64,000 nt of DNA from Agrobacterium larrymoorei (GTDB taxonomy: Bacteria > Pseudomonadota > Alphaproteobacteria > Rhizobiales > Rhizobiaceae), in the NCBI RefSeq assembly GCF_005145045.1, contig NZ_CP039691.1:1500001-1564000 (forward strand), read 5' to 3'. Under the pieces are notes generated by a model, which saw nothing but the letters and a program-made list of their open reading frames with translations, did not search any database and was not told where the DNA came from. This document shows positions 16,888 through 25,137 of this stretch, piece by piece. The first letter of the stretch is position 1. The number at the start of each line of letters is the position of its first letter. A program made the position numbers and the translations under genes.

Positions 16888-18207
16888 CTAGCTGCTGCGC
16901 TGCGTGGCGTCGGTAATCACCTGATCGCCGGGTTTCAGATCATCCGATTTGACCGCCGTGAACTGACCATCCGTCGAACCGGTTTCCACGGAAACGCTGA
17001 CCGGCGCATTGTTGCGCAACACCCAGACAGTGCGCTTGCTCGTGGCTGCATCATTGGCGCCGCCATTCTGCTGCCGCCTTGGGCGGGGAGGGCTGAAGAG
17101 CCCCATGAGGCCGCGGTTGCGAGAGGCATTTTCACGGGGCGGCGTGTAGCGTAGCGCAGCATTGGGCACAAGGAGGGCATCTTTTACGTGCTCCACCACG
17201 ATGTTGGCGGTTGCCGTCATGCCCGGGCGCAGCAGAAGCTCCGCATTATCCACCGTCAATATGCCCTTATAAGTAACGACGTTGGATACGGTTTCGGAAG
17301 CGAAGCGCACGGTCTCGATTTTGGCCGGGAAGCTTTTGTCGGGATAGGCATCCACATTGAAAGTCGCTTCCTGATCCGTCACCACCTTGCCGACATCCGC
17401 TTCATCGATGGAAACCTGAAGCTCCATATGGCGCAGATCGCCTGCGATTGTGAACAGCACGGGCGCGTTGAGCGAGGAGGCCACCGTCGCGCCGGGGTCG
17501 ACATCACGCGTTAGAATCACGCCATCGATGGGCGACACGATTTTTGCCTTGCTCAGATTGACCTCCGCCAGCCGCAAGTCCGCTTCAGATGACAGAACGG
17601 CTGCTTCGTTGACTTCCAGCGTGGCTGCCGCTGCATCATAAGCAAATTGCGCGGCATCGAGATCCTGCTGGCTGGATACGCGATTCTGGACCAGCGATTT
17701 AAGGCGCGTCAGCGAAGTATTGGCGGAACCGAGATCGGCTCTGGCCTTCAACACGCTTGCCTTGGCGGAGGCCAGCTTCGCGCGGGCGCTCTGCACATCC
17801 GCTTCCAGCTTGTTGGTATCCAGCTCCGCCAGAACCTCGCCCGCTTTGACCTGGCTGTTATAAGTCACATTCACCTTGCGGATGGTGCCGGACAGTTCGC
17901 TGGAAATATCCACCTGATCCGTTGGCTGCACCGAACCTGTGGAGGTAACGATAACGGAAAGCTCTCCCGTCTTCGCCGCCTCGGTGGTGTAGACATAGGC
18001 CACGCGTGAGCCTGCGAAGGCGTAGTAATAGATGCCTATGCCCGCGATCAGCAGAAAGGCCAGCGTGATATAAAGTGTGCGGCGGGATTTCTTTTTGCCG
18101 GATTTCGAGGAAACCAAAATATCCCGCAGATCCGGCTTCTGCCCTGTATTGGCATCGGGCTTGTTCTTGTTCTCAGCGCTGGTGTCCACGTCTTCCATTC
18201 CCGTCAT
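16888..18207 (-). CDS. Membrane-fusion (MacA/HlyD-type) periplasmic adaptor
   Basis: About 439 residues from ATG 18207 (MTGMEDV); ATG 18198 is the alternative, and the longer frame upstream is not coding-like. One N-terminal membrane helix (TLYITLAFLLIAGIGIYYYAF), a split lipoyl domain (GSVQPTDQVDISSELSGTI.. and SPIDGVILTRDVDPG), a coiled-coil hairpin (about residues 160-230) and a beta-barrel domain. A low-complexity Arg/Asn-rich insert (RNRGLMGLFSPPRPRRQQNGG) near residue 370 is unusual. It links the ATPase-permease pair to an outer-membrane channel. Confidence 0.92.
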   Translation of the reverse strand: MTGMEDVDTSAENKNKPDANTGQKPDLRDILVSSKSGKKKSRRTLYITLAFLLIAGIGIYYYAFAGSRVAYVYTTEAAKTGELSVIVTSTGSVQPTDQVDISSELSGTIRKVNVTYNSQVKAGEVLAELDTNKLEADVQSARAKLASAKASVLKARADLGSANTSLTRLKSLVQNRVSSQQDLDAAQFAYDAAAATLEVNEAAVLSSEADLRLAEVNLSKAKIVSPIDGVILTRDVDPGATVASSLNAPVLFTIAGDLRHMELQVSIDEADVGKVVTDQEATFNVDAYPDKSFPAKIETVRFASETVSNVVTYKGILTVDNAELLLRPGMTATANIVVEHVKDALLVPNAALRYTPPRENASRNRGLMGLFSPPRPRRQQNGGANDAATSKRTVWVLRNNAPVSVSVETGSTDGQFTAVKSDDLKPGDQVITDATQRSS

Positions 18208-18422
18208 CCGCTTTATTACAGCGGTCTGGCATGTGAGAGGCTCGGATTTGGCGAGCCAATGCAACTGCCGATAAATAATCTGCCTGCTCAACCCCGCTTG
18301 GCATAGCTTCGTTGCACGGGGAAGTGAAAACTTGGTAATGCAGGAACACGAATGCAAACCCCTGCCGCAAAAGCTTTCCACAGGCGGCTATAAAAAAATC
18401 AACAAAAAGGTGATTTTAGCTG

Positions 18423-18451
18423 TTGCAGGGTCGCCGCGAACTATGTATTAC
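18423..18451 (+). promoter_or_regulatory. Probable tRNA-Pro promoter
   Basis: TTGCAG at 18423-18428 and TATTAC at 18446-18451 are 17 bp apart, each four of six to the sigma-70 consensus, and place the start about ten bases before the mature tRNA at 18469. Confidence 0.4.
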
Positions 18452-18468
18452 CCGCCTCACGACATCGG

Positions 18469-18545
<77 letters not shown>

Positions 18546-18639
18546 CTTAAATGTCATTCGATTTGAATGACTTTCGTGTTTCCCTTCATGTAAAATTTGA
18601 GCAAGTCGCGTCGCGGTTTTGACGCTGCTTTTGTGCGTC

Positions 18640-18777
18640 TCATCCAAGATATTGGAAGTACGCCCATGCGGCGATGAAGAAGGCGATGATGCCTAGCACG
18701 GTTAAAAGCTTGCGCAGGCCGCGGCGGGGCTGCTTCGGGGGCTGCGGTTTGCGGAACTTGATAACGTTTTCGTTCAT
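18640..18777 (-). CDS. 45-residue single-span membrane protein
   Basis: A short frame: MNENVIKFRKPQPPKQPRRG, a very basic, Pro-rich head, then one membrane helix (LLTVLGIIAFFIAAWAYFQY). GGAGAAACC stands just upstream of the ATG, giving a good ribosome site. Positive charge before the helix predicts the N-terminus in the cytoplasm. The frame is intact and uses GC-rich codons like its neighbours. The function is not known; small proteins of this shape occur next to the same tRNA/NDUFS4-like region in related genomes as far as I recall, which is not verified here. Confidence 0.6.
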   Translation of the reverse strand: MNENVIKFRKPQPPKQPRRGLRKLLTVLGIIAFFIAAWAYFQYLG

Positions 18778-19018
18778 GAACGGTTTCTCCTGATAATGCC
18801 GCGATAGAATATGCTTCGCGGCACGGCTTCAAGTGCGCCCGTGCTAATTTCTGTTGGTAGAAGGCATGATGTTTCCTTAAGCTGAGCACCTCAAGCGGCT
18901 TGACTTCGGCCATGAGTCGGTCCAAGTGAAATTCTGCTGGAGCCTGTAATAAATCGGTTACGGGTGACAGCTTAGAAAGAGCGTGATCTCGCTTGATCGC
19001 AAGACTGGAGCAGTTGAA

Positions 19019-19324
19019 ATGTCTGCAAAAATTTATCGTCCGGCAAAGACCGCAATGCAGTCTGGCAAGGCCAAGACGAATATCTGGGTGCTGGAGTTCG
19101 ATGCCGAGGTTCCGCGCAAGATCGATCCGATCATGGGCTACACGTCTTCGTCGGACATGAAGCAGCAGCTCAAGCTCAACTTCGAAACCCAGGAGCAGGC
19201 GGAAGCTTACGCTCAGCGCAAGGGCATCGAATACCGCGTCATCGAGCCCAAGGACGCAACGCGCAAGGTGGTGTCCTACACGGACAACTTCCGCTACACG
19301 CGCACGCAGCCCTGGACGCACTAA
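19019..19324 (+). CDS. NDUFS4-like respiratory complex I accessory subunit
   Basis: 101 residues of the ETC complex I subunit family (NDUFS4/18-kDa subunit). The family blocks are SAKIYRPAKTAMQSG, WVLEFD.., IDPIMGYTSSSDM..QLKLNFETQEQAEAYAQRKGI, and YTDNFRYTRTQPWTH at the C-terminus. Start ATG 19019 excludes an upstream extension without similarity. In alphaproteobacteria this accessory subunit is shared with mitochondria and attaches to the NuoEFG arm; the nuo operon is not in this window. A hairpin (AGCGCCA-gccat-TGGCGCT, 19352-19370) follows it, immediately before tRNA-Arg. Confidence 0.93.
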   Translation: MSAKIYRPAKTAMQSGKAKTNIWVLEFDAEVPRKIDPIMGYTSSSDMKQQLKLNFETQEQAEAYAQRKGIEYRVIEPKDATRKVVSYTDNFRYTRTQPWTH

Positions 19325-19376
19325 CATAGCGACGCACTAAGTTTAAATTCCAGCGCCAGCCATTGGCGCTCAAGAC

Positions 19377-19453
19377 GGCCCCTTAGCTCAACTGGATAGA
19401 GCAACTGCCTTCTAAGCAGTAGGTCGCAGGTTCGAGTCCTGCAGGGGTCGCCA
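19377..19453 (+). tRNA. tRNA-Arg (anticodon TCT)
   Basis: 77 nt with encoded CCA. Acceptor GGCCCCT/AGGGGTC, anticodon stem ACTGC/GCAGT with loop CTTCTAA, T arm GCAGG-TTCGAGT-CCTGC. No clear promoter is visible just upstream, so it may be read from the NDUFS4-like gene and cut out. Confidence 0.97.
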
Positions 19454-19550
19454 TCAAATTTTCCGTTATTATATGAACTTAAGGCGACCGGATTTTCATC
19501 GCTCTTCGCTCACATGAGCAAATACTGCCATTGATTCGAAATTAGACAAT

Positions 19551-19582
19551 AAAAAAGCCCGGCACTGCGACCGGGCTTTTTT
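19551..19582. terminator. Bidirectional intrinsic terminator
   Basis: AAAAAAGCCCGG and CCGGGCTTTTTT form a perfect 12-bp stem-and-tail around CACTGCGA, with U runs on both strands. It serves the tRNA-Arg transcript from the left and the porin gene from the right. Confidence 0.92.
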
Positions 19583-19598
19583 ATCGATGTTTCTGCTG

Positions 19599-20249
19599 TC
19601 AGAATTTGACGCCGAGACCCACGCGAATTGCGTGCTGATCTACGTCTGTCTTGATTGTGATTACATCGAAGTCGAATGTTTTATCGCCGAAGTTGGTGTA
19701 GCGATATTCGACGCGACCAAACACCATGTCAGTGAATGCGTAGTCCACTCCCAGACCCACTGCGTAGCCGTTGAAGTTTTTCTTCTCATCAGCGAAACCG
19801 ATCACGTCTTCGTATCCGCGGGCGTATGCCCAGCCAGCGGTACCGTAAACAAGTGCGCGGTCAAATGCGTAGCCTACGCGACCGCGAACGGAGCCCTGCC
19901 AATCGAATCCATATTCGAGTCCGCCGTCGAACGCGGAGCCGTCGGCCCAGTTCTTATCGAAGTCAGCTTCGACACCGACTACCCAGCTGTTTCCGAAGTC
20001 ATAGTTGTAACCGACAAACCCGCCGAGGATGCCGCCATCAAAACGGCCAGAGAACTCGGTACCGTTCGAAATAAGGGAATCTTGTTTGTTCCAATTGTAT
20101 CCACCCTGAACACCGACGGTAAATCCTGTCCAGCTGAAAGCGGGCGCAATGTCTGCCACCGGTGCTGAAGGGACTTCGCTAACAGCGTCGGCCGCCATAG
20201 TTGTGGAGGCTGCGAGAATAAATCCGAAGGTCGCAATAATCTTTTTCAC
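19599..20249 (-). CDS. Outer-membrane beta-barrel protein, Omp25/Omp31 family
   Basis: 216 residues: signal peptide (MKKIIATFGFILAASTTMAA), then an eight-strand barrel with SWTGFTVGVQGGYNW, GFVGYNYDF..WVVGVEADF, GSVRGRVGYAFDRALVYGTAGWAYA and a C-terminal strand ending in Phe, the insertion signal read by BamA. This is the family of the major Brucella Omp25/Omp31 proteins, which are abundant in Rhizobiales outer membranes and stabilise the envelope. A strong terminator follows directly. Confidence 0.92.
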   Translation of the reverse strand: MKKIIATFGFILAASTTMAADAVSEVPSAPVADIAPAFSWTGFTVGVQGGYNWNKQDSLISNGTEFSGRFDGGILGGFVGYNYDFGNSWVVGVEADFDKNWADGSAFDGGLEYGFDWQGSVRGRVGYAFDRALVYGTAGWAYARGYEDVIGFADEKKNFNGYAVGLGVDYAFTDMVFGRVEYRYTNFGDKTFDFDVITIKTDVDQHAIRVGLGVKF

Positions 20250-20453
20250 GTTCTATAAACTCCTTAGTAGAGAGTTCATTAAAACGCATTCTGATTGAAA
20301 ATGATGTAGATTCTCGGCAACATGAACAACTTATAAGAGTGTATAGCTGGTGAGCTGCCATGGCTCTACACCTTTACAGCTGCAAGCTACGCGTTAAGGA
20401 ACTGATGCTCCGCAGTAGCTGTTCGTCGCAACGAGGATTCTGGACGTACCAGA

Positions 20454-20759
20454 TCAGCTTTCTTGAACGAGACTTGCTCTGTGGCCCTCAATCCGCGCTT
20501 GTAGAGACGTCACAACAGCTTGAAGAAAATCGCGACGTCGGGGCTGGACGGTGCCTGTGAGAGTCGATTCGAGCCTGTCGTGGATTCTGGTCATGAAGCC
20601 AATGTGGTCGAAGCTGTCGGCGGCGATGTTGACTTCCACCTCTTCCATATAATGTGAGAGGTGAGGAGCGAGTTCGAGGTTCGCGTCCATTTGGTACATG
20701 GCGGCCATTCGTTCGGCGAGAATGCCCATCTGTACATGTGGTCCAAATCGGTCGCTCAT
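20454..20759 (-). CDS. Hypothetical protein, 101 residues
   Basis: AAGGAGA precedes the ATG by five bases, and the frame is intact. The protein is mostly helical with acidic stretches (HLSHYMEEVEVNIAADSFDHI) and a basic C-terminal third (RIHDRLESTLTGTVQPRRRDFLQAVVTSLQARIEGHR); no signal peptide or membrane helix. I recognise no family. It stands alone between the porin gene and a strong terminator-like hairpin that lies on the upstream side. Confidence 0.6.
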   Translation of the reverse strand: MSDRFGPHVQMGILAERMAAMYQMDANLELAPHLSHYMEEVEVNIAADSFDHIGFMTRIHDRLESTLTGTVQPRRRDFLQAVVTSLQARIEGHRASLVQES

Positions 20760-20841
20760 TCAGTCTCCTTCATCTTGTTGCGATTGAGAGATAAGCGCTG
20801 TTTGCAACAAGCACGAGGGGGCTTGGACAACAATCCTGTAA

Positions 20842-20875
20842 AAAACGCGCGAGCAAGTGTTCGCTCGCGCGTTTT
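20842..20875. terminator. GC-rich bidirectional hairpin terminator
   Basis: AAAACGCGCGAGC and GCTCGCGCGTTTT are perfect complements around AAGTGTTC, with A/T tails on both sides. It lies between the HIT-family gene (ending at 20959 on the minus strand) and the hypothetical gene at 20759, so it terminates the HIT transcript. Confidence 0.88.
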
Positions 20876-20958
20876 GTTACATTGAATGGGGTAGTCGGCC
20901 TGATGATCTGCCGCCGTTTTTCGCATCAAGCGCTACGGCTTAGGCGACTTCAACGTGA

Positions 20959-21381
20959 CTACGCCAGCTCAGCCTTGATTCTCTCCGCATAGCCCTTCAA
21001 CACCTCCGCATCCGCCATCGTGCCGCTATGCGGCTTCAGTGGTTCGCCTTCCTTGCGGGGGATGATGTGGAAGTGGAGGTGGAAGACGGTTTGGCCGGCG
21101 GCGGGTTCGTTGAATTGGGCGATGTAGACGCCGTCCGCTTCGAAAGCGTCCTTGGCTGCCATGGCGAGTTTCTGGACTGTGACGATTGTCTTTGCCAGAA
21201 CCATTGGGTCGGCATCGAGAATGTTGCGTGCTTCCGTCTTGGGAACGACGAGAAGGTGGCCTGGGGCTTGGGGCATCACATCCATGAACGCCAGCGTATC
21301 TTCGTCTTCAAAGACCTTCACGGACGGGATTTCTCCGCGCAGGATCTTTGCGAAGATGTTGTTGGTGTCATAGGTCGTCAT
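20959..21381 (-). CDS. HIT-family nucleotide hydrolase (HinT-like)
   Basis: 140 residues. The histidine triad is HLHFHIIPR near residue 100, preceded by FNEPAAGQTVFH. The N-terminus NIFAKILRGEIPSVKVFEDEDTLAFMDVMPQAPGHLLVVPK is typical of HinT-class purine nucleoside phosphoramidases. Start ATG 21381 (MTTYDTNN) has GAGGGAGA upstream; the earlier ATG would add 24 unrelated residues. Cytoplasmic; cleaves AMP-lysine or similar phosphoramidates in related proteins. Confidence 0.93.
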   Translation of the reverse strand: MTTYDTNNIFAKILRGEIPSVKVFEDEDTLAFMDVMPQAPGHLLVVPKTEARNILDADPMVLAKTIVTVQKLAMAAKDAFEADGVYIAQFNEPAAGQTVFHLHFHIIPRKEGEPLKPHSGTMADAEVLKGYAERIKAELA

Positions 21382-21459
21382 GATGTCGTCTCCCTCAATG
21401 CTTGCTTGCATCACGCCTTGATGCCGTGATTTGCTATCTGACGTGGTGTTCAACCTGCG

Positions 21460-22650
21460 TCAGTCGTCGGTTTCCTGCCGCTCACCTTTGCGGAAAGGGC
21501 TGTGATCTTCAAGATAGTCGTTGATCTCTTCCACCTCGCTACGCTCTCGCTCCAGATAATCCGCAATCGCGCGGCGCAGGCCGGGATGGGCGATGTAGTG
21601 GGCGGAATGGGTGGTGACTGGTGTGTAGCCACGGGCGAGCTTATGTTCGCCCTGCGCACCGGCTTCCACGCGTTTCAGGCCCTTTGACAGAGCGAAGTCG
21701 ATGGCCTGATGATAACAAACCTCGAAATGCAGAAATGGATGATCCTCGATGCAGCCCCAATGGCGGCCATAAAGCGCATCGCTGCCGATGAAGTTGATGG
21801 CGCCCGCAATATACTTACCCTCGCGCTTTGCCATGACCAGCAGGATGTCATCCGGCATCCGCTCGCCTATGAGCGAGTAGAACTCACGGGTGAGGTAGGG
21901 TTTGCCCCATTTGCGGCTGCCGGTATCCATATAGAAGGTGAAGAACTGGTCCCAGATATCTTCCGTCAGATCGCTGCCGGTCAGCCAGTCGATCTCAATG
22001 CCGTTTTCCAGCGCCGCGCGGCGTTCTTTTTTCAGCGTCTTGCGCTTTCGCGATGACAGGGCGTCGAGAAAATCTGCGTGGTCGCGGTAACCTTCATTGA
22101 TGAAGTGGAACTGCTGGTCGGTGCGGTGCAGGAAGCCGCTATCCTCGAGTGCTTCGATCTCGTCTTCGGGCGCAAACGTCACATGTGCCGAGGATACGCC
22201 GAGCTTTTCCGTCACTTGGGCGAGGCCGGATGCGAGGACCTGTTGGAAAGCGGCAGAATCCAATCCGGCTGTCAGCAGCCTGGGGCCGGTTGCAGGTGTG
22301 AAGGGAACCGAGCATTGGAGCTTGGGATAATAACGCCCACCCGCCTGCTCGAAAGCATCCGCCCAACCGTGATCGAAGACATATTCGCCGCGGCTGTGGT
22401 TTTTCAGATAGGCCGGGATCGCCCCCATCAATTCACCATCACCGCGCTCCAGCAGGAGATGCTGGCCGAGCCAGCCAGTCTTGGCTGTGGCCGAGCCGGA
22501 GTCTTCCATCGATGAGAGGAAGGCGTGCGATATGAAGGGGTTGTACGGTTTTGTTAATGTAGTTTTAGATGTTCCGAAAAGCCTGTTCCAGCTTTCCGGA
22601 TCAATGTCCTTGAAGGACTGTGCAACGCGAATGGAATATTCATCGCTCAT
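21460..22650 (-). CDS. FemAB/GNAT-fold acyltransferase (PF04339 type)
   Basis: About 396 residues. Blocks typical of this peptidogalycan-related GNAT family are present: PAYLKNHSRGEYVFDHGWADAFEQAGGRYYPKLQ, PFTPATGPRLL, RKRKTLKKERRAALENGI, DRFF-like WDQFFTFYMDTGSRKWGKPYL, and the C-terminal RVEAGAQGEHKLARGYTPV followed by a Tyr/His-rich end. No membrane segment. Members are widespread in alphaproteobacteria; the acceptor has not been established as far as I know. It lies 78 bp upstream of the HIT gene and may be cotranscribed. Confidence 0.85.
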   Translation of the reverse strand: MSDEYSIRVAQSFKDIDPESWNRLFGTSKTTLTKPYNPFISHAFLSSMEDSGSATAKTGWLGQHLLLERGDGELMGAIPAYLKNHSRGEYVFDHGWADAFEQAGGRYYPKLQCSVPFTPATGPRLLTAGLDSAAFQQVLASGLAQVTEKLGVSSAHVTFAPEDEIEALEDSGFLHRTDQQFHFINEGYRDHADFLDALSSRKRKTLKKERRAALENGIEIDWLTGSDLTEDIWDQFFTFYMDTGSRKWGKPYLTREFYSLIGERMPDDILLVMAKREGKYIAGAINFIGSDALYGRHWGCIEDHPFLHFEVCYHQAIDFALSKGLKRVEAGAQGEHKLARGYTPVTTHSAHYIAHPGLRRAIADYLERERSEVEEINDYLEDHSPFRKGERQETDD

Positions 22651-22728
22651 GCGGCCTGCCAAATGGCTAAAGCATGTCGCGTCTAATTGTCTTCAATTAA
22701 ACGATAACGTACATGCGAGAAAATAAGG

Positions 22729-22776
22729 ATCTAAAGCGGGTCGCGGTGAATCCTATTCACTGCGACCCGCTTTAGA
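22729..22776. repeat. 47-bp near-perfect palindrome (CTAAAGCGGGTCGC family)
   Basis: ATCTAAAGCGGGTCGC and its complement enclose GGTGAATCCTATTCACT, giving a 22-bp stem with one mismatch. It sits between the divergent acyltransferase start and the convergent end of the GDPD gene and may serve as a GDPD terminator. A decayed copy of the same motif lies at 52769-52805, so it is dispersed rather than local. Confidence 0.75.
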
Positions 22777-23514
22777 TTATGCTGTCGGTGCTGACGCCTT
22801 CGGGTCGAAACCTTCGAACGTCATCTGGTCAGTATATGTATAGGTCTTCTCTTTGGCGTTTTCATCCCGCACGGTCCATGTAATCACCGGAACGTTCAGT
22901 TTTCTCTGCGCTTCAATGAAGCTGTTGGGCAGATGCCCCCAGAAATAGGAGATGAAATCGAGGCCGATCTGCATCGCCTCGTCATGCTTGAAGAAGTCTT
23001 CCGGCTTGGCGCCTTCCGCCGTCAGGCCAAGCGGCCAGGGGGAACCAGCTGCCTTCAGGTCTTTCAGCAAATGGTGGTCGAAGCTCATCAGCGCAACGTG
23101 GCCCTGATAGCCTTCGAGGTCTTCCAGCACTGCTTCGGCAAAACCGTCATCCACGCCTTGGCCTTCGCGACCCTTGAGTTCGATGACAAGCGGCACTTTA
23201 CCAGCGCAAAGCTTCAAAAGCTGCTTCAGTGTCGGCACGCGATCCTTGGTCTGGCCGATGGAGAGCATGCCGAGTTCTGCGGACGTGCGCTCCCGCACAT
23301 CGCCTTTAATGCCCGTCAGCCGCGTCATCTCGTCATCGTGGAAAATGACCGGAACGCTGTCCGCTGCCAGTTGCACATCGCATTCGATAGCGAATCCGGC
23401 TTCGATTGCGCGGGAGAATGCAGAAAGCGTGTTCTCCCATACGGCCTTGTTCATGTCGTGATAGCCACGGTGGGCCACGGGCTGCGCCGTCAGCCAGGAA
23501 AGCTTCAATGTCAT
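22777..23514 (-). CDS. Glycerophosphodiester phosphodiesterase
   Basis: 245 residues, GDPD TIM barrel. The N-terminus PVAHRGYHD with GFAIECDVQLAADSVPVIFHDDEMTRLT supplies the catalytic His, Glu, Asp and second His; IELKGREGQG follows. There is no signal peptide, so it is the cytosolic (UgpQ-like) type that splits glycerophosphodiesters from phospholipid turnover into glycerol-3-phosphate and alcohol. Its ATG overlaps the stop of ridA by four bases (ATGA), so the pair is translationally coupled. Confidence 0.94.
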   Translation of the reverse strand: MTLKLSWLTAQPVAHRGYHDMNKAVWENTLSAFSRAIEAGFAIECDVQLAADSVPVIFHDDEMTRLTGIKGDVRERTSAELGMLSIGQTKDRVPTLKQLLKLCAGKVPLVIELKGREGQGVDDGFAEAVLEDLEGYQGHVALMSFDHHLLKDLKAAGSPWPLGLTAEGAKPEDFFKHDEAMQIGLDFISYFWGHLPNSFIEAQRKLNVPVITWTVRDENAKEKTYTYTDQMTFEGFDPKASAPTA

Positions 23515-23981
23515 GCGTCGATTTCCACGATGGCGTCGATCTCGACAGCGGCATTGAAGGGCAGGGACGCCATGCCGACGGCTGCGCGTGCATGCTTGCC
23601 AGCATCGCCAAGAACGTTCGCGATAAGGTTCGAAGCGCCGTTGATGACGAGGTGCTGCTCGGTGAATTCCGGGACGGAGGCGACAAAGCCGTTCAGCTTC
23701 AGCACGCGGCGAACCTTGGAGAGATCGCCGTTCAGCGCTGCCTTGACCTGTGCCAGAATGTTGACCGCGCAGAGTTCTGCGGCCTTCTGAGCCGTCGCAA
23801 CATCCACATCGCGGCCGACATGGCCGGTAACCGCAATCTTGCCGGATTCCATGGGCAATTGACCGGAGATGTAGAGCAGATTGCCGCTGATGGTGAAGGG
23901 CACGTAGTTTGCAGCAGGCGCTGCGGCAGCGGGAAGAGTGTAACCGAGTTCCTTCAGGCGAGCTTCGATGGCTTCCGACAT
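23511..23981 (-). CDS. RidA family protein (YjgF/YER057c/UK114)
   Basis: 156 residues. The family signature appears as ANYVPFTISGNLLYISGQLPME, and the C-terminal NAAVEIDAIVEIDA with Glu replaces the final V-E-I-E. The catalytic Arg of true RidA (R105 in enteric RidA) is not found in the stretch NLIANVLGDAGKHARAAVGMASLP at the position I would expect, where RAAVG is present. RidA hydrolyses reactive enamines from PLP enzymes; other subgroups lack this activity. It heads a two-gene unit with the GDPD gene. Confidence 0.88.
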   Translation of the reverse strand: MSEAIEARLKELGYTLPAAAAPAANYVPFTISGNLLYISGQLPMESGKIAVTGHVGRDVDVATAQKAAELCAVNILAQVKAALNGDLSKVRRVLKLNGFVASVPEFTEQHLVINGASNLIANVLGDAGKHARAAVGMASLPFNAAVEIDAIVEIDA

Positions 23982-24099
23982 TTTTTCCGTTTCCGCTTTT
24001 GTTGTAAATCTTTCAAAAATCCGGCATTCAGTTCATGATGTCCAAAAGCCGGACGGTTGCTTGTACAGTATGAGCGATGAGTCCAACAGGAGATATTGT

Positions 24100-24945
24100 A
24101 TGATCGTCAGGAACCTTGCTCTCGTTCTTGCCGCTGGCGTGGGTTTCACACCCTGCATCGCAAGTGCCGTGCCTGCCAGCGTTCCCAGCCTGATCTCGCA
24201 TCGGGCCGTCTACGATCTCGAGTTGAAGGACGCCTCCGACCGCTCCGGCATCGAAGGTATGACGGGACGTATGGTGTATGAGTTCACCGGCTCTTCGTGC
24301 AAGGGTTACAAGACGGATTTCCGCTTCGTAACGCAGATCAATACCGGCGACGCGGTGCGGCTGACTGACCAGCAGACGACGACCTTCGAGGATGCGGCGT
24401 CGAAGAAATTCACCTTCGAAACCAAGTCCTTTACCGATGACAAGCTGGACAAGGAAGTAACGGGTTCTGCGGCTGACAATGACGGCAACATGACCGTGGA
24501 TCTGACCAAGCCGGATGCGCGAAAGATCGATCTCGGCGCCGGTGAGTTTCCGACCGAGCATATGTATCAGGTCATCGAAAATGCCAAACTCGGCAAGCGC
24601 ATCTTCGAATCGCGTGTTTTCGATGGATCCGATGATGGTGACCAGAGCCTGATCACCTCCACGCTGGTCGGCAAGCAGCAGACGCCGAAGGACGGCGATA
24701 CGGACGCCGATGCGGGCATGGCGGGCGATTTCGCCAAAGCGCCGTTCTGGCCGGTGACGATTGCCTATTACAACGACAAGACGGGAACGGATTCTCTGCC
24801 GATCTACCGCATGTCGTTCAAGCTCTATGAAAATGGAATCACGCGCGATCTGACCATGGATTACGGGGATTTCGTGCTGACGGGTAAACTCGCGAAGCTC
24901 GATGTTTTGAAGCCCGAGACTTGCGAAGCGGCGCCCATGCGCTGA
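24100..24945 (+). CDS. eipB: EipB (DUF1849) periplasmic envelope-integrity protein
   Basis: 281 residues with a signal peptide (RNLALVLAAGVGFTPCIASA). The mature start LISHRAVYDLELKDASDRSGIEGMTGRMVYEFTGSSCKGYKTDFRF and the C-terminal TMDYGDFVLTGKLAKLDVLKPETCEAAPMR match the EipB family from Brucella, a beta-spiral protein that keeps the envelope intact; the two conserved Cys can form the family disulfide. Start ATG 24100 follows AGGAG; earlier start codons in frame would add residues before the signal peptide. It sits upstream of rpsB but in its own unit. Confidence 0.9.
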   Translation: MIVRNLALVLAAGVGFTPCIASAVPASVPSLISHRAVYDLELKDASDRSGIEGMTGRMVYEFTGSSCKGYKTDFRFVTQINTGDAVRLTDQQTTTFEDAASKKFTFETKSFTDDKLDKEVTGSAADNDGNMTVDLTKPDARKIDLGAGEFPTEHMYQVIENAKLGKRIFESRVFDGSDDGDQSLITSTLVGKQQTPKDGDTDADAGMAGDFAKAPFWPVTIAYYNDKTGTDSLPIYRMSFKLYENGITRDLTMDYGDFVLTGKLAKLDVLKPETCEAAPMR

Positions 24946-25137
24946 AAAGCAGCGGCATTGCGCGTTTTTTAATGTCGCATGCTTGCAATTTGGGTGAGGG
25001 CGCTGTATGCGGCTCACCATTCCACACGCGAAGCTTGGGGTGTTCCGGGAGAAATCCGGTCCATTCCGCCCGGTGGTGCCGCTTCAAAACGGCGCTGTTC
25101 GCTTCGTGGGGGTTCAACCGGAAAAGGATAACTAGGC

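Noticed and set aside
20250..20453. Iron-box or other operator upstream of the porin gene
   Set aside because: TGATTGAAAATGATG has direct, not inverted, TGA half sites, so it does not fit the TGA-N9-TCA form.
23511..23981. Loss of the RidA catalytic Arg as a clear functional claim
   Set aside because: An Arg lies near the expected position (HARAAVG), and without an alignment the assignment is open.
24946..25137. Riboswitch or ribosomal-protein leader before rpsB
   Set aside because: I saw no conserved leader motif or strong stem; a weak promoter match only.
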